Part shown: one piece after another, positions 26,882 to 35,142 of the stretch
Layout: every line of letters starts with the position of its first letter
Numbering within the stretch: position 1 is the stretch's first letter
NCBI GenBank assembly: GCA_947495035.1
Contig: CANLXI010000027.1
Location: 27,094-91,093, forward strand
Origin: an uncultured Granulosicoccus sp.
GTDB taxonomy: Bacteria; Pseudomonadota; Gammaproteobacteria; Granulosicoccales; Granulosicoccaceae
Length of the DNA: 64,000 nt
Direction: 5' to 3'
Translations under genes and position numbers: made by a program
Notes under the pieces: model-generated
Databases searched by the model: none
Told to the model about the DNA's origin: nothing
Seen by the model: the letters and a program-made list of their open reading frames with translations, nothing else

Positions 26882-26968
26882 ATGCCCAAAGCCCTGCAAC
26901 GAGTCATCGGTTTCTTCATTTTGCTGATTGCGGTCGGAATGGTGTCCTGCCAGGCACTGCTGAACTGA
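26882..26968 (+). CDS. 28-residue lipoprotein-like micropeptide
   Basis: An ORF too short for most gene callers, reading MPKALQRVIGFFILLIAVG then MVSCQALLN and a TGA. It has a basic start, a hydrophobic run and a Cys after MVS, a plausible though not ideal lipobox; processing would leave a six-residue acylated peptide. It ends 2 bases before the XpaC-family start and lies 27 bases after tpm, so it is placed as the first gene of that operon. Candidate start region GAGCGACGAGAC lies upstream. It could instead be an unprocessed single-helix membrane peptide or a leader peptide. Confidence 0.45.
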   Translation: MPKALQRVIGFFILLIAVGMVSCQALLN

Positions 26969-26970
26969 TC

Positions 26971-27819
26971 ATGGCTGCCGTTACTCGCATCGATCCGAAC
27001 GCCAAGCCCAAGGTACTGTGGCGCGGATTCCTGTTGTATGTGCTGGCATTGCCGCTGTTGCCGGCCACCTTCCTGTCACTCATGGATGGCAACCCCTTGC
27101 AGGCAATTGCTCGCGGTGCCGGCCTGGTGCTGACCATGACCGCTGCAACACTCATCCGCAAGGGCATTCGCCTGGACAACGAGGCACGCAGACGTCGACT
27201 GCGCCGTCGCGCAAGTACCATCCAGTACCGCATGATCGGTGCGGTGCTGGTATCGGTCGGCATGTTTCTGGTTGCCTGGCTGGGCGTGTCCAATCAGTAC
27301 GGTCTGTTCGAAAGCATACTCTGGGCGTTGGCGGTGCTGCTTGGTTGCTACTTGTACTACGACTTCGATCCGGCGCGCAAGGACCCGGACATTGCAGCAG
27401 TGGGCATAACCACGGAGGAACTTGTCGATCTGCTGGACGAGGCCGAAGGCCGCCTGCAGAGTATCGAAAGTGCCAGTCGCCGCATCAACAATGTCGAATT
27501 CAGGGACAGATTGCGCCGCATCGTCAAGGAGGCTCGGGTGATTCTGGATACCATCGAGAATGACCCGGTGGATGCAAGACGGGCGCGCAAGTTTCTGAAA
27601 GTCTATCTCGACGGTGCTCAACAGGTTACCGAAGGCTATGCCAGGACTCACCAGGAGGGTGAAGAACATGCACTGGAAGACAACTTCCGGCGAGTGCTGA
27701 CCACCATAGAGACGGTGATTGCAGAGCAGCAAGTGAAGCTCAGGGAAAACAATCTGTCCGACCTTGATGTCACTATCGAAGTGCTGCAGATGCAGATCGA
27801 GAAAGAGGGTGTCACCTGA
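26971..27819 (+). CDS. xpaC: XpaC-family (BCIP hydrolysis) membrane protein
   Basis: 282 residues. Four membrane helices lie at about 15-38, 43-61, 88-106 and 111-130, followed by a charged helical cytoplasmic domain (about 140-282) with TTEELVDLLDEAEGRLQSIESASRRI and NVEFRDRLRRIVKEARVILDTIENDP. This C-terminal domain defines the XpaC family, named for hydrolysis of 5-bromo-4-chloroindolyl phosphate in Bacillus; the true role is unsettled. XpaC and TelA are a conserved gene pair, as here, and are proposed in comparative genomics of tellurite/stress (Ter) systems to act at the membrane. TelA follows after 109 bases. Confidence 0.85.
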   Translation: MAAVTRIDPNAKPKVLWRGFLLYVLALPLLPATFLSLMDGNPLQAIARGAGLVLTMTAATLIRKGIRLDNEARRRRLRRRASTIQYRMIGAVLVSVGMFLVAWLGVSNQYGLFESILWALAVLLGCYLYYDFDPARKDPDIAAVGITTEELVDLLDEAEGRLQSIESASRRINNVEFRDRLRRIVKEARVILDTIENDPVDARRARKFLKVYLDGAQQVTEGYARTHQEGEEHALEDNFRRVLTTIETVIAEQQVKLRENNLSDLDVTIEVLQMQIEKEGVT

Positions 27820-27928
27820 TCCGCGACACCTGGCAAGACCTTGCCGACCGTGCCCGGGCATGACACCCGACCGCCACTGCCGAAGCCGGTAGACGGCCTG
27901 TACCGATTTCAAATGACGGAGACTACTG

Positions 27929-29098
27929 ATGCCCGCGAATACCACTGATGTTGCCACTGAACTGGATGTGCTGCCAGGTACCGAGCTGCTGCCAGACCTG
28001 AAGCATGATATTGCGACCTATGAAGAAGTCGAACCGGCGGAACGTGCCCGTATCGACAAGCTGATGAGCGAGATCGACCTGGGTGACAGCAACTCGATCA
28101 TCTTCTTCGGTAGCAAGGCGCAGCAGGAGCTGACCAGCATATCGGACAATATGCTCGAAGGCGTACGCAACAAGGATCTGGGGTCGGCCGGTGCTTCCCT
28201 GAATCAGATGGTGTCGGTACTGCGTGGTTTCGAGGTAGAGGATTTCGACCCCGACAATCGCCCCGGTTTCCTGATGCGGCTGATCCGAAAACTGTTCGGC
28301 GGTGTGACACCCGTGGCGAAGTTCATCCAGCAATACGAAGGCGTCAGACGTCAGGTCGATGCCGTGACCGATGACCTGGAAAAGCACAAGACCCTGCTGC
28401 TGCGAGATATCAAATCGCTGGACAAACTCTACAGTGCCAATCTGGATTATTTTCATAATCTGGAAGCCTACATTCAGGCCGGTGAGCAGAAGCTGAAGCA
28501 CATCGATGAGCACATGGTGCCGGCTGCAGAGCAGAAGGCAGCCAATGCCGATGATGTCCTGCAGGCTCAGGAACTGCGAGACCTGCGAAGTGGTCGCGAT
28601 GATCTGGAGCGACGCATTCACGACCTGCGCCTGACGCGCCAGGTGGCGATGCAGGGACTGCCCAGTATTCGCCTCATTCAGGAGAACGACAAGGGCCTGG
28701 TCAACAAGATCAATTCGACATTGGTCAACACCGTTCCGTTGTGGCGTCAGCAACTGGCGCAGGCCGTGACCATCTTCCGCTCGGCGGAAGCGGCGAAAAG
28801 CGTCAGGGCTGCAAGTGACCTGACCAATGAGCTGCTGGAGAAGAACGCCGAGAACCTGCGAACGGCAAACAAGACAGTTCGCGAGGAGCTGGAACGCGGA
28901 GTGTTCGACGTCAATGCCGTGCGACGGGCGAATGAAAACCTCATCGCAACCGTCGAGGAGAGTCTGCAGATTGCCGATGAAGGCAAGCGTAGGCGTGCCG
29001 AGGCAGAAGTGCAGCTGGCCAGCATGGAAGCCGAACTGAAGGAGACCCTGAAAGCGGCCTCGGCTCGTACGCAGAGCGCCCCGGTTGCCGGAGTCTGA
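27929..29098 (+). CDS. telA: TelA-family toxic-anion/stress resistance protein
   Basis: 389 residues, all-helical and without a signal or membrane segment. The TelA core is evident: GVTPVAKFIQQYEGVRRQVDAVTDDLEKHKTLLLRDIKSLDKLY, YFHNLEAYIQAGEQKL, LRLTRQVAMQGLPSIRLIQENDKGLVNKINSTLVNTVPLWRQQLAQA. Long coiled-coil-like helices dominate (about 190-375). TelA proteins confer resistance to tellurite, colicin or cell-wall-active compounds in some bacteria, by unknown means. It is two bases from the SPFH gene, so they are translated from one message. The spacing (109 bases) after xpaC could hold an internal promoter. Confidence 0.92.
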   Translation: MPANTTDVATELDVLPGTELLPDLKHDIATYEEVEPAERARIDKLMSEIDLGDSNSIIFFGSKAQQELTSISDNMLEGVRNKDLGSAGASLNQMVSVLRGFEVEDFDPDNRPGFLMRLIRKLFGGVTPVAKFIQQYEGVRRQVDAVTDDLEKHKTLLLRDIKSLDKLYSANLDYFHNLEAYIQAGEQKLKHIDEHMVPAAEQKAANADDVLQAQELRDLRSGRDDLERRIHDLRLTRQVAMQGLPSIRLIQENDKGLVNKINSTLVNTVPLWRQQLAQAVTIFRSAEAAKSVRAASDLTNELLEKNAENLRTANKTVREELERGVFDVNAVRRANENLIATVEESLQIADEGKRRRAEAEVQLASMEAELKETLKAASARTQSAPVAGV

Positions 29099-29100
29099 TC

Positions 29101-30207
29101 ATGGGACTGTTCAGCAAGCTCTTCCATGAGTTCGTCGATGTCATCGAGTGGGTGGATGACAGCAGCAACACCATGGTGTATCGCTTCGAGCGCTATGGCA
29201 ACGAGATCAAGTACGGTGCCAAGCTGATCGTGCGTGAAGCGCAGATTGCGGTATTCGTCAATGAGGGACAAGTGGCCGATGTGCTCGGTCCCGGCACCTA
29301 TGAGCTGCAAACGAAGAATCTGCCTATCCTCACGACCTTGCAGAACTGGCATCACGGTTTCCAGAGTCCGTTCAAGGCCGAGGTGTATTTCTGCAATGCC
29401 CGGCGCTTCACCGATATGAAATGGGGGACCAAGCACCCCTTGATGCTGCGGGACAGTGAGTTCGGAGGGTTGCGTATTCGTGCCTTCGGGACCTACGGTG
29501 TCCGCATTACCGATGCCCTGACATTCATCCGGGAGATCGTGGGAACCGACGGTGTGTTCACGACCGATGAGATCAGCTCGCAGTTGCGCAATCTGATCAC
29601 GTCACGCTTTGCCACCATCATTGGCAGTGCCAACATACCGGTGCTGGACATGGCCGGCAACTACGATCAACTGGGCGAATTTCTGACGCGCCGCATTGCA
29701 CCGGAGTTCGGTGAATACGGTCTGGAACTGACCCGTATCCTGGTGGAAAACATCTCTCTGCCGCCGGCGGTATCCGAAGCGCTGGACAAGCGTACCAGCA
29801 TGGGAATGACTGGCAATCTCGATCGCTATCTGCAGTATCAGACCGGTGCAGCGATGGAGGCGGGAGCCAGCAATCCCGGAGGCGGGGCCTCCGATGGCAT
29901 CGGTATGGGGATTGGTCTGGCCATGGCCAATCGCATGAATGATAATCTGTCATCAGCTTCCAATGCAAGCCCGCCTCCGCTGCCGGGGGCTGTCAATGCT
30001 GTCTATCATCTGGCGATAGACGGTACCTCTCGTGGGCCGTATTCGCTTGACCTTCTGAAACAGCAGAAAGCCAGTGGTACGCTTGATCAGGATACGCTGG
30101 TATGGACCCAGGGTATGGCGGAATGGCAGCCGGCCGCCAGTGTGGCAGCGCTGTCCGAATTGTGGGAACAGTCGGCTGCCTCGCCGCCGCCCATCCCGGG
30201 CGCCTGA
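29101..30207 (+). CDS. SPFH-domain protein (YdjI/virion-core type) with C-terminal GYF_2 domain
   Basis: 368 residues. Residues 1-250 are an SPFH/band-7 domain of the YdjI type (MGLFSKLFHEFVDVIEW; YGAKLIVREAQIAVFVNEGQVADVLGPGTYEL; GTYGVRITDALTFIREIVGTDGVFTTDEI). A Gly/Asn/Ser-rich linker leads to a GYF_2 domain at about 302-352 (YHLAIDGTSRGPYSLDLLKQQ and TLVWTQGMAEWQPAASV), a fold that binds proline-rich or membrane partners. The tail SPPPIPGA is itself proline-rich, as is the linker SPPPLPGA, so self-association is possible. SPFH proteins build membrane-bound cages; a role in membrane stress with TelA/XpaC is inferred from the operon. Confidence 0.88.
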   Translation: MGLFSKLFHEFVDVIEWVDDSSNTMVYRFERYGNEIKYGAKLIVREAQIAVFVNEGQVADVLGPGTYELQTKNLPILTTLQNWHHGFQSPFKAEVYFCNARRFTDMKWGTKHPLMLRDSEFGGLRIRAFGTYGVRITDALTFIREIVGTDGVFTTDEISSQLRNLITSRFATIIGSANIPVLDMAGNYDQLGEFLTRRIAPEFGEYGLELTRILVENISLPPAVSEALDKRTSMGMTGNLDRYLQYQTGAAMEAGASNPGGGASDGIGMGIGLAMANRMNDNLSSASNASPPPLPGAVNAVYHLAIDGTSRGPYSLDLLKQQKASGTLDQDTLVWTQGMAEWQPAASVAALSELWEQSAASPPPIPGA

Positions 30208-30336
30208 CCACAGTCCGCGGATCAAGACGCCATGGCAGACTGCCGTGACGATTAACGACAATTCACTCAGGTGTATCATGGTGACCTCAGACTTGCATTA
30301 TCCTGATTTCGCAGCACAGCGACAAGCGGAGCAGGC

Positions 30337-31623
30337 ATGAGTCTCGTTGAGCGCTTGCAGTCTCGGTTGAATGAGCGACTGGCCAGGCAGGATGCCGATT
30401 CACCGGCGGTGGAAAGCTACCACTGGCCGGATGAATCATCGCCGGCACGAGGCATCGGGGAAGCCACGACACGTGCCTTGACCGAGAAGCGTTTCCCTTG
30501 CGAACAGTGTGGTGCCGTCTTGCAGTATGCCATTGGGACTCGTTCCATGGAATGTCAGTACTGCGGTCACAGCAATGCCATCGAGCAGAGTGCCGAGCAG
30601 CTGGAAGAACTGGATTTTCACAGCGTTCTGAAGCAGCTGCAAGATTCCCCTACCGTCAAGCCCGAAACCAATATCATCAGTTGCCCGAACTGCGCGGCGC
30701 AGTTTGCTCTTGATGCACACATTCATGCGGGTGACTGCCCCTTCTGCGGCACCAGTGTGGTCACAGAAACCAGTCATTCCAGACCCTTGAAGCCAAAGGG
30801 GCTTCTGCCGTTCTCCATCAGTGATGACGAAGCCCGTGAATCCTATCGCAACTGGTTGAAGCGTCGCTGGTTCGCACCGAATGCACTGAAGAAATATGCA
30901 CGCAGCGACGCGTCCCTCAACGGTGTGTACATCCCGTACTGGACTTATGACAGCGATACCGCGACGGCATACAGTGGACAACGGGGTGAAATCTATTACG
31001 TGACGCAGCGCTATTCCACGACCGTCAACGGGCGTCGTGTCACGCGCAGTCGGCAAGTGCCCAAGATACGTTGGTATCCCGCCAGTGGTCGCACATCCCG
31101 GCATTTCGATGATGTTCTGGTTGGTGCCAGCCGGACGCTGCCACGCAAGATAACCGACTGGCTGGCACCCTGGGATCTGGAGAACCTGGTGCCCTATACG
31201 GAAGATTATCTGGCGGGATTCAGCAGCGAGGTCTATCAGGTGGATCTGGACGAAGGCTTCAATATCGCACAGCAGATCATGGACAAGGTGATACGCAGTG
31301 ATGTGCGACATGCCATTGGCGGCGACCAGCAGCGCATCTCTCGCATCAGTACTCGACACAGCGATACCACCTTCAAGCATGTACTGCTACCACTGTGGAC
31401 CGCCGGCTTCCAGTTCCGTGGCAAGACCTATCGTTTCGTGGTCAATGGACGAACCGGCAAGGTTCAAGGTGAGCGCCCCTACAGTATGATCAAGATCGCA
31501 TTGGCCGCCATTGCCGGTATTGCGCTATTGATCGTCGCATTGACGGTCATGCAGGGTTCCGGTGGGCTGGACGGGATCGGTGGCAGTTTTTCCAGCGGCA
31601 TAGGCAGAGGTCTGGGGTACTGA
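30337..31623 (+). CDS. Double zinc-ribbon, C-terminal membrane-anchored protein (YdjG-like)
   Basis: 428 residues; GGAGCAGG lies just before the ATG. Two four-Cys zinc ribbons are explicit: Cys55/58/73/76 (CEQCG...CQYCG) and Cys116/119/134/137 (CPNCA...CPFCG). A central beta-rich domain follows (VYIPYWTYDSDTATAYSGQRGEIYYVTQRY; LPLWTAGFQFRGKTYRFVVNGRTGKVQGERP). One helix near residues 386-408 (MIKIALAAIAGIALLIVALTV) anchors it, leaving a Gly-rich tail. This matches the zinc-ribbon partner of SPFH genes in ydjFGHI-type operons of Bacillus. The ribbons may hold a client at the membrane; nothing in sequence shows nucleic-acid binding. It ends the operon. Confidence 0.82.
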   Translation: MSLVERLQSRLNERLARQDADSPAVESYHWPDESSPARGIGEATTRALTEKRFPCEQCGAVLQYAIGTRSMECQYCGHSNAIEQSAEQLEELDFHSVLKQLQDSPTVKPETNIISCPNCAAQFALDAHIHAGDCPFCGTSVVTETSHSRPLKPKGLLPFSISDDEARESYRNWLKRRWFAPNALKKYARSDASLNGVYIPYWTYDSDTATAYSGQRGEIYYVTQRYSTTVNGRRVTRSRQVPKIRWYPASGRTSRHFDDVLVGASRTLPRKITDWLAPWDLENLVPYTEDYLAGFSSEVYQVDLDEGFNIAQQIMDKVIRSDVRHAIGGDQQRISRISTRHSDTTFKHVLLPLWTAGFQFRGKTYRFVVNGRTGKVQGERPYSMIKIALAAIAGIALLIVALTVMQGSGGLDGIGGSFSSGIGRGLGY

Positions 31624-31941
31624 GCAGGCAAAGTCTGCGGTGTCTGTCTGCAGAGGTCAGTGGTTTGCCTGAGCGAGCTCGGAGTCGTGTCATCAGCTCG
31701 TGCTCACCTTGGTCACTGAGAATCACCGCGAGTCACCGCGAGTCACCGCGAGTCACCGCGAGTCACCGCGAGTCACTACGAGTCACTACGAGTCACTACG
31801 AGTCACTACGAGTCACTACGAGTCACTACGAGTCACTGCGAATCACTGCGAATCACTGCGAATCACTGCGAATCACTGCGAATGACCACGATCACCACGA
31901 ACCGTTCCCCGCAAAAACCAGCCAAGCCTGACAGGCCAGAT
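31624..31941. other. Intergenic region with a 10-bp tandem array
   Basis: 318 bases between convergent genes. More than half is the 10-bp array described separately. Open frames of 60-90 codons seen here (with ESPRVTASH-type repeats) are a by-product of the array and lack ribosome-binding sites. I see no other feature. Confidence 0.7.
31711..31890. repeat. 10-bp tandem array, about 17 units in sequence blocks
   Basis: Uninterrupted 10-base period. Unit order: AATCACCGCG once (31721), AGTCACCGCG four times (31731-31770), AGTCACTACG six times (31771-31830), AGTCACTGCG once, AATCACTGCG four times (31841-31880), with degenerate units at both ends. The units change stepwise in blocks, the pattern left by successive local duplications. 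The period equals about one turn of B-DNA. It lies between two convergent stop codons (31623 and 31942). Confidence 0.95.
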
Positions 31942-33468
31942 CTACAGATGTCGTTGCTGGCGCTGTGCAACCGCAGCGTTGTCTCGACGGGCGCTTCCGA
32001 CCACCAGCGGGTCCGGCTTTCGAGCGAAGGCCGGTAGTCCCTTCAGGCGGTTGTGCCTGAAGTCGGAGAGCAGCTGCGCTTCCACTTTCTCATCATCCAG
32101 ATGCAGCTCTGACACCATGTGGCTGCGCAGCAGCTCGAACAGTCTGGGCAGCGCAATACGGTGTGTCTGCGCGGTGGTACGAAACAACCAGTCACTCAAG
32201 CCCATGAAGTGCTTGAACGGCGAGGTGCCGAGCAGCAGTGGCAGAGTGGCTGGAAAACGCCCGGAGTTTCCGACCAGGTCCCAGTAGCGTGCAAATCGCA
32301 CCATGCGCTGTACGGTGTCGAAATCCGCATCCTTGTGTGCCAGGATGCGGTACGGCGGGGTGCTCATGTAGCGCATGTCGTAGTCGGTTGTATGTCTGGC
32401 AATGGGGGTGCCTCGCAGACGCTTGAGAATGCCTACCTGTATTTCCTGCGGTCCGAGAGAATGCAGCAGATCGAAGCCTTCGCCAAAGCTCTGCAGGTCT
32501 TCCCCCGGCAGGCCGAAGATCAGGTCGGCGTGCACATGTGCGGTAGTGTGTTCGCGCAGCCACTTCATGTTGCTACAGGTGCGCTCATGCTGCTGACGCC
32601 GACTGATACGCTTCTGCACCTCCGGATTGAACGACTGAATGCCGATCTCGAATTGCAGGGAATTTTCGGGGAAGCGTGGCAGCAGATCCAGCAGCACGTC
32701 CGGCAGCCGATCCGGAATCAGTTCGAAATGCAGAAACAGGCCCTTGTCGATATGTGCAAGAAAGAATTCCAGAATCTGGCGGCTGGTATCGGCTTTGAGG
32801 TTGAAGGTCCGGTCGACAAACTTGAACTGCCGCGCGCCACGATCGATCAGCAACTGCATTTCCTGCAGAAAAGCGGGCAAATCGAAGGCGACCGCTGTCT
32901 TGTCGAGTGATGACAGGCAGAATTCGCATTTGAACGGACAGCCGCGAGACGCTTCAACATAGATGACGCGATGGGCGACATCCTCGTCACTGTAGTAGCC
33001 ATAGGGAGAGGCCAGTTCGCCGAGTTTCAGGGGCAGGGGGGATACCAGCTGATGCGGACGTTCCCCTCGGTCCAGCTCCCGGCAAAGCTCGGCAAAGGCG
33101 GTATCGGCAGCGCCGGTTATGACGTGATTGGCCAGTTTGCAGATGGGCTGCTGGTCGATTTCGTAGCTGACCTCCGGGCCTCCCACCACCAGCGTGATGT
33201 CCGGTCGCAGAATCCGGATCAGCCGCATGACTTCCGTGGTCTCCAGCACGTTCCATATGTACACCCCGAATCCCAGAATCCTCGTTTCCGCCGACAACAG
33301 CAGTTCGACGATGTCTTCCGGTCGCTGCTGCAGGGTGAATTCGAGCAGACGGGTGCGTGCTTGCAGCTCGCCCATGTTTGCGTACAGATATCGCAGCCCC
33401 AGGGAGGCATGGATATAGCGGGCATTGATGGTGGCCAGAGTGATGTCTTTCATGATCGCAGTGACCAT
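31942..33468 (-). CDS. B12-binding-domain radical SAM protein
   Basis: 508 residues. An N-terminal cobalamin-binding-like Rossmann domain (ITLATINARYIHASLGLRYLYANMGEL; ILGFGVYIWNVLETTEVMRLIRILRPDITLVVGGPEV) lacks the DxHxxG motif, so it may not bind B12 covalently. The radical SAM barrel has the cluster motif CPFKCEFC (CxxxCxxC) after YVEASRG. A C-terminal domain of the DUF4080 type follows (GTSPFKHFMGLSDWLF). The family is widespread in Proteobacteria and Firmicutes without a known reaction; a methylase or thiolation-type modification is possible. The start could also be ATG 33453 (MKDITLATIN). It is divergent from the desaturase gene across a 6-bp array. Confidence 0.87.
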   Translation of the reverse strand: MVTAIMKDITLATINARYIHASLGLRYLYANMGELQARTRLLEFTLQQRPEDIVELLLSAETRILGFGVYIWNVLETTEVMRLIRILRPDITLVVGGPEVSYEIDQQPICKLANHVITGAADTAFAELCRELDRGERPHQLVSPLPLKLGELASPYGYYSDEDVAHRVIYVEASRGCPFKCEFCLSSLDKTAVAFDLPAFLQEMQLLIDRGARQFKFVDRTFNLKADTSRQILEFFLAHIDKGLFLHFELIPDRLPDVLLDLLPRFPENSLQFEIGIQSFNPEVQKRISRRQQHERTCSNMKWLREHTTAHVHADLIFGLPGEDLQSFGEGFDLLHSLGPQEIQVGILKRLRGTPIARHTTDYDMRYMSTPPYRILAHKDADFDTVQRMVRFARYWDLVGNSGRFPATLPLLLGTSPFKHFMGLSDWLFRTTAQTHRIALPRLFELLRSHMVSELHLDDEKVEAQLLSDFRHNRLKGLPAFARKPDPLVVGSARRDNAAVAQRQQRHL

Positions 33469-33500
33469 ACCCTATCTGTGCGGTTGACGCTGTAATGTAA

Positions 33501-33594
33501 GTCACCGTCACCGTCGCCGCTGCCGCTGCCGCTGCCGCTGCCGATGCCGATGTCGATGTCGATGTCGATGTCGATGTCGATGTCGCCGCCGCCG
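33501..33594. repeat. 6-bp tandem array in the radical SAM/desaturase divergent promoter region
   Basis: Hexamers in blocks: GTCACC twice, GTCGCC, GCTGCC four times (33519-33542), GATGCC, GATGTC six times (33549-33584), then GCC triplets. It lies 33 bases upstream of the radical SAM start and 150 bases upstream of the desaturase start, so changes in repeat number would move promoter elements of at least one of them. Confidence 0.93.
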
Positions 33595-33743
33595 AAGCAG
33601 CGGTGCCTGCCTGCTCGTCAGTCGGCCGCTGGCGGCTGTCGGTATGCAGAATCGACCCGGTTTTCGGTTTACACTGCATACCGAGCCCGACAACGAATGC
33701 TCGGGTATAACGGCTCTTTGCACCGGCTTTTCGAGTACTGACA

Positions 33744-34703
33744 ATGTCCGAAGTTCTGACTCCCATGAGCGACGTCCTTGCCGATGGCACCGCCATCATC
33801 AGCCGTCGCGAACTCAAGGCCCTCATGAAACGCAGCAATCGTCCGGGACTGATCCATCTGGCCCTGTGGATCCTGTTGCTGGGGTTCACCGCAACACTGG
33901 TCTGGCTCAGCCGGGAGACTCTCTGGTTGCTGCTGCCTGCCATGTTCATGCACGGCATCGTCATGGTGCACCACTTCGCGCTCCAGCATGAGTGCAGCCA
34001 TTACACGGCTTTTCGCTCGCGTCGTCTGTGCAATGTGCTGGCTACCGTCTGCGGATTCCTGTTGTTCATCCCGCCACGCTTCTTTCGCTACGAGCACTGC
34101 GACCATCACACCTATACCAATCTCGAAGGGCGTGATCCCGAACTGATTCCGCTGCCGGAAAACCGCTGGCAGTATCTGTGGTATCTCTCGGCCTTGCCCT
34201 ACTGGTATTCACAGTTCAGTGGTCTGCTGCGCCGCGCCACGGGCAGAATCCTGAAGGAGGAAAAGCGCTTCATTCCGGGTGTCGAACAGGCTGCCGTGGT
34301 ACGGGAGTCGCGTCTGATGCTGGCAGGGTATGGCCTGGTTGTTCTGTTGATGTGGCTGAGTGGTTCCCTGGCACCGGTGTTCTACTGGTGGTTGCCGATG
34401 CTGCTGGCCGAGCCGGTCATGCGCTTCGTTCGCATGACCGAGCATGTCGGTCGTCCGATGGTGACTGATCGCGGGGTCAATACACGCAGCAATCAGGTTT
34501 CTCCCCTGTGGCGTTTTCTGGCCTGGAACATGAACTATCACGCGGAGCATCACTTTGCGTCATCGGTGCCCTTTCATGCACTGGGTCAGTTGCATGAGCG
34601 CATCAAGGATCATGTATACGTGGAAGAGCAGGGTTATCTGCACGCTCATCGCAGCATTCTCGACAGCATGGCGGCAGCCCCTCAGAGGCAGCCCGTCTCA
34701 TGA
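33744..34703 (+). CDS. Membrane fatty-acid desaturase / hydroxylase
   Basis: 319 residues. A di-iron membrane desaturase with the three His boxes: HECSH at 82-86, HCDHH at 118-122 and NYHAEHH at about 265-271. Hydrophobic helices lie at about 36-56, 60-80, 98-112 and 195-222. The second box in the form HCDHHTYTN and the third with AEHH place it among the beta-carotene/fatty-acyl type oxygenases. It needs an electron donor, which the overlapping Rieske gene can provide (ATGA overlap at 34700). Substrate is not evident: acyl-lipid, aldehyde or small quaternary amine are all known for relatives. Confidence 0.9.
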   Translation: MSEVLTPMSDVLADGTAIISRRELKALMKRSNRPGLIHLALWILLLGFTATLVWLSRETLWLLLPAMFMHGIVMVHHFALQHECSHYTAFRSRRLCNVLATVCGFLLFIPPRFFRYEHCDHHTYTNLEGRDPELIPLPENRWQYLWYLSALPYWYSQFSGLLRRATGRILKEEKRFIPGVEQAAVVRESRLMLAGYGLVVLLMWLSGSLAPVFYWWLPMLLAEPVMRFVRMTEHVGRPMVTDRGVNTRSNQVSPLWRFLAWNMNYHAEHHFASSVPFHALGQLHERIKDHVYVEEQGYLHAHRSILDSMAAAPQRQPVS

Positions 34704-35017
34704 GTGAGTGGGTTGACCTGCTGGCGGTCGAGGAGCTGGAGCCCGGTGATGTCACGCCGGTTCAACACGGCCGGCTGAAACTGGCCATTTACGATGCCAG
34801 TGATGGTCTGTACGCCACGGCGGCCTTGTGCACACATGCCGGTGCGCCATTGTGCGATGGCTATTTCGACGGACATGTCATCGAATGCCCGCTGCATCAG
34901 GGCGGATTCGACATCCGTGACGGGCGCGCTCTGTTCGCGCCGGTGACCCGGCCCCTGAAAACCTATCCAGTCAAGGTCGAGGCTGGCAGAGTGCTGGTGC
35001 AGCTGAAGCGCTCATGA
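34700..35017 (+). CDS. Rieske [2Fe-2S] ferredoxin
   Basis: 105 residues, soluble. The Rieske ligands are explicit: CTHAG in the first loop and CPLHQGGFD in the second (two Cys, two His). Size and lack of a signal peptide match NirD/MocE-like soluble ferredoxins that feed oxygenases. It starts inside the desaturase stop (ATGA), so the two are translationally coupled and expected to form one redox unit. No reductase gene is in the window, so a shared ferredoxin reductase elsewhere must close the chain (inference). Confidence 0.93.
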   Translation: MSEWVDLLAVEELEPGDVTPVQHGRLKLAIYDASDGLYATAALCTHAGAPLCDGYFDGHVIECPLHQGGFDIRDGRALFAPVTRPLKTYPVKVEAGRVLVQLKRS

Positions 35018-35043
35018 TTGGCAGGAAGCTGCCAGCGAAACCT

Positions 35044-35075
35044 GCTCGGCAGCGCAGCTTCGTGCGCCGCCGAGC
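35044..35075. terminator. Hairpin A between Rieske and DUF302 genes
   Basis: Two-part stem GCTCGGC/GCCGAGC and GCGCA/TGCGC with single-base bulges and a six-base loop, 26 bases after the Rieske stop. GC-rich, without a T run. Confidence 0.45.
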
Positions 35076-35093
35076 GTGATCCTGCCCTGACGT

Positions 35094-35114
35094 CGGTGTC
35101 GTTCGGCGACACCG
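35094..35114. terminator. Hairpin B between Rieske and DUF302 genes
   Basis: Perfect eight-base-pair stem (CGGTGTCG/CGACACCG) with a UUCG-containing loop, 28 bases from the minus-strand stop at 35143. With hairpin A it probably isolates the convergent transcripts. Confidence 0.5.
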
Positions 35115-35142
35115 TTGGTGACAGGCCGGAGAGACAGGCAGA

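Noticed and set aside
31665..31931. ORFs with ESPRVTASH repeats
   Set aside because: Produced by the 10-bp array; period 10 yields open frames in several phases.
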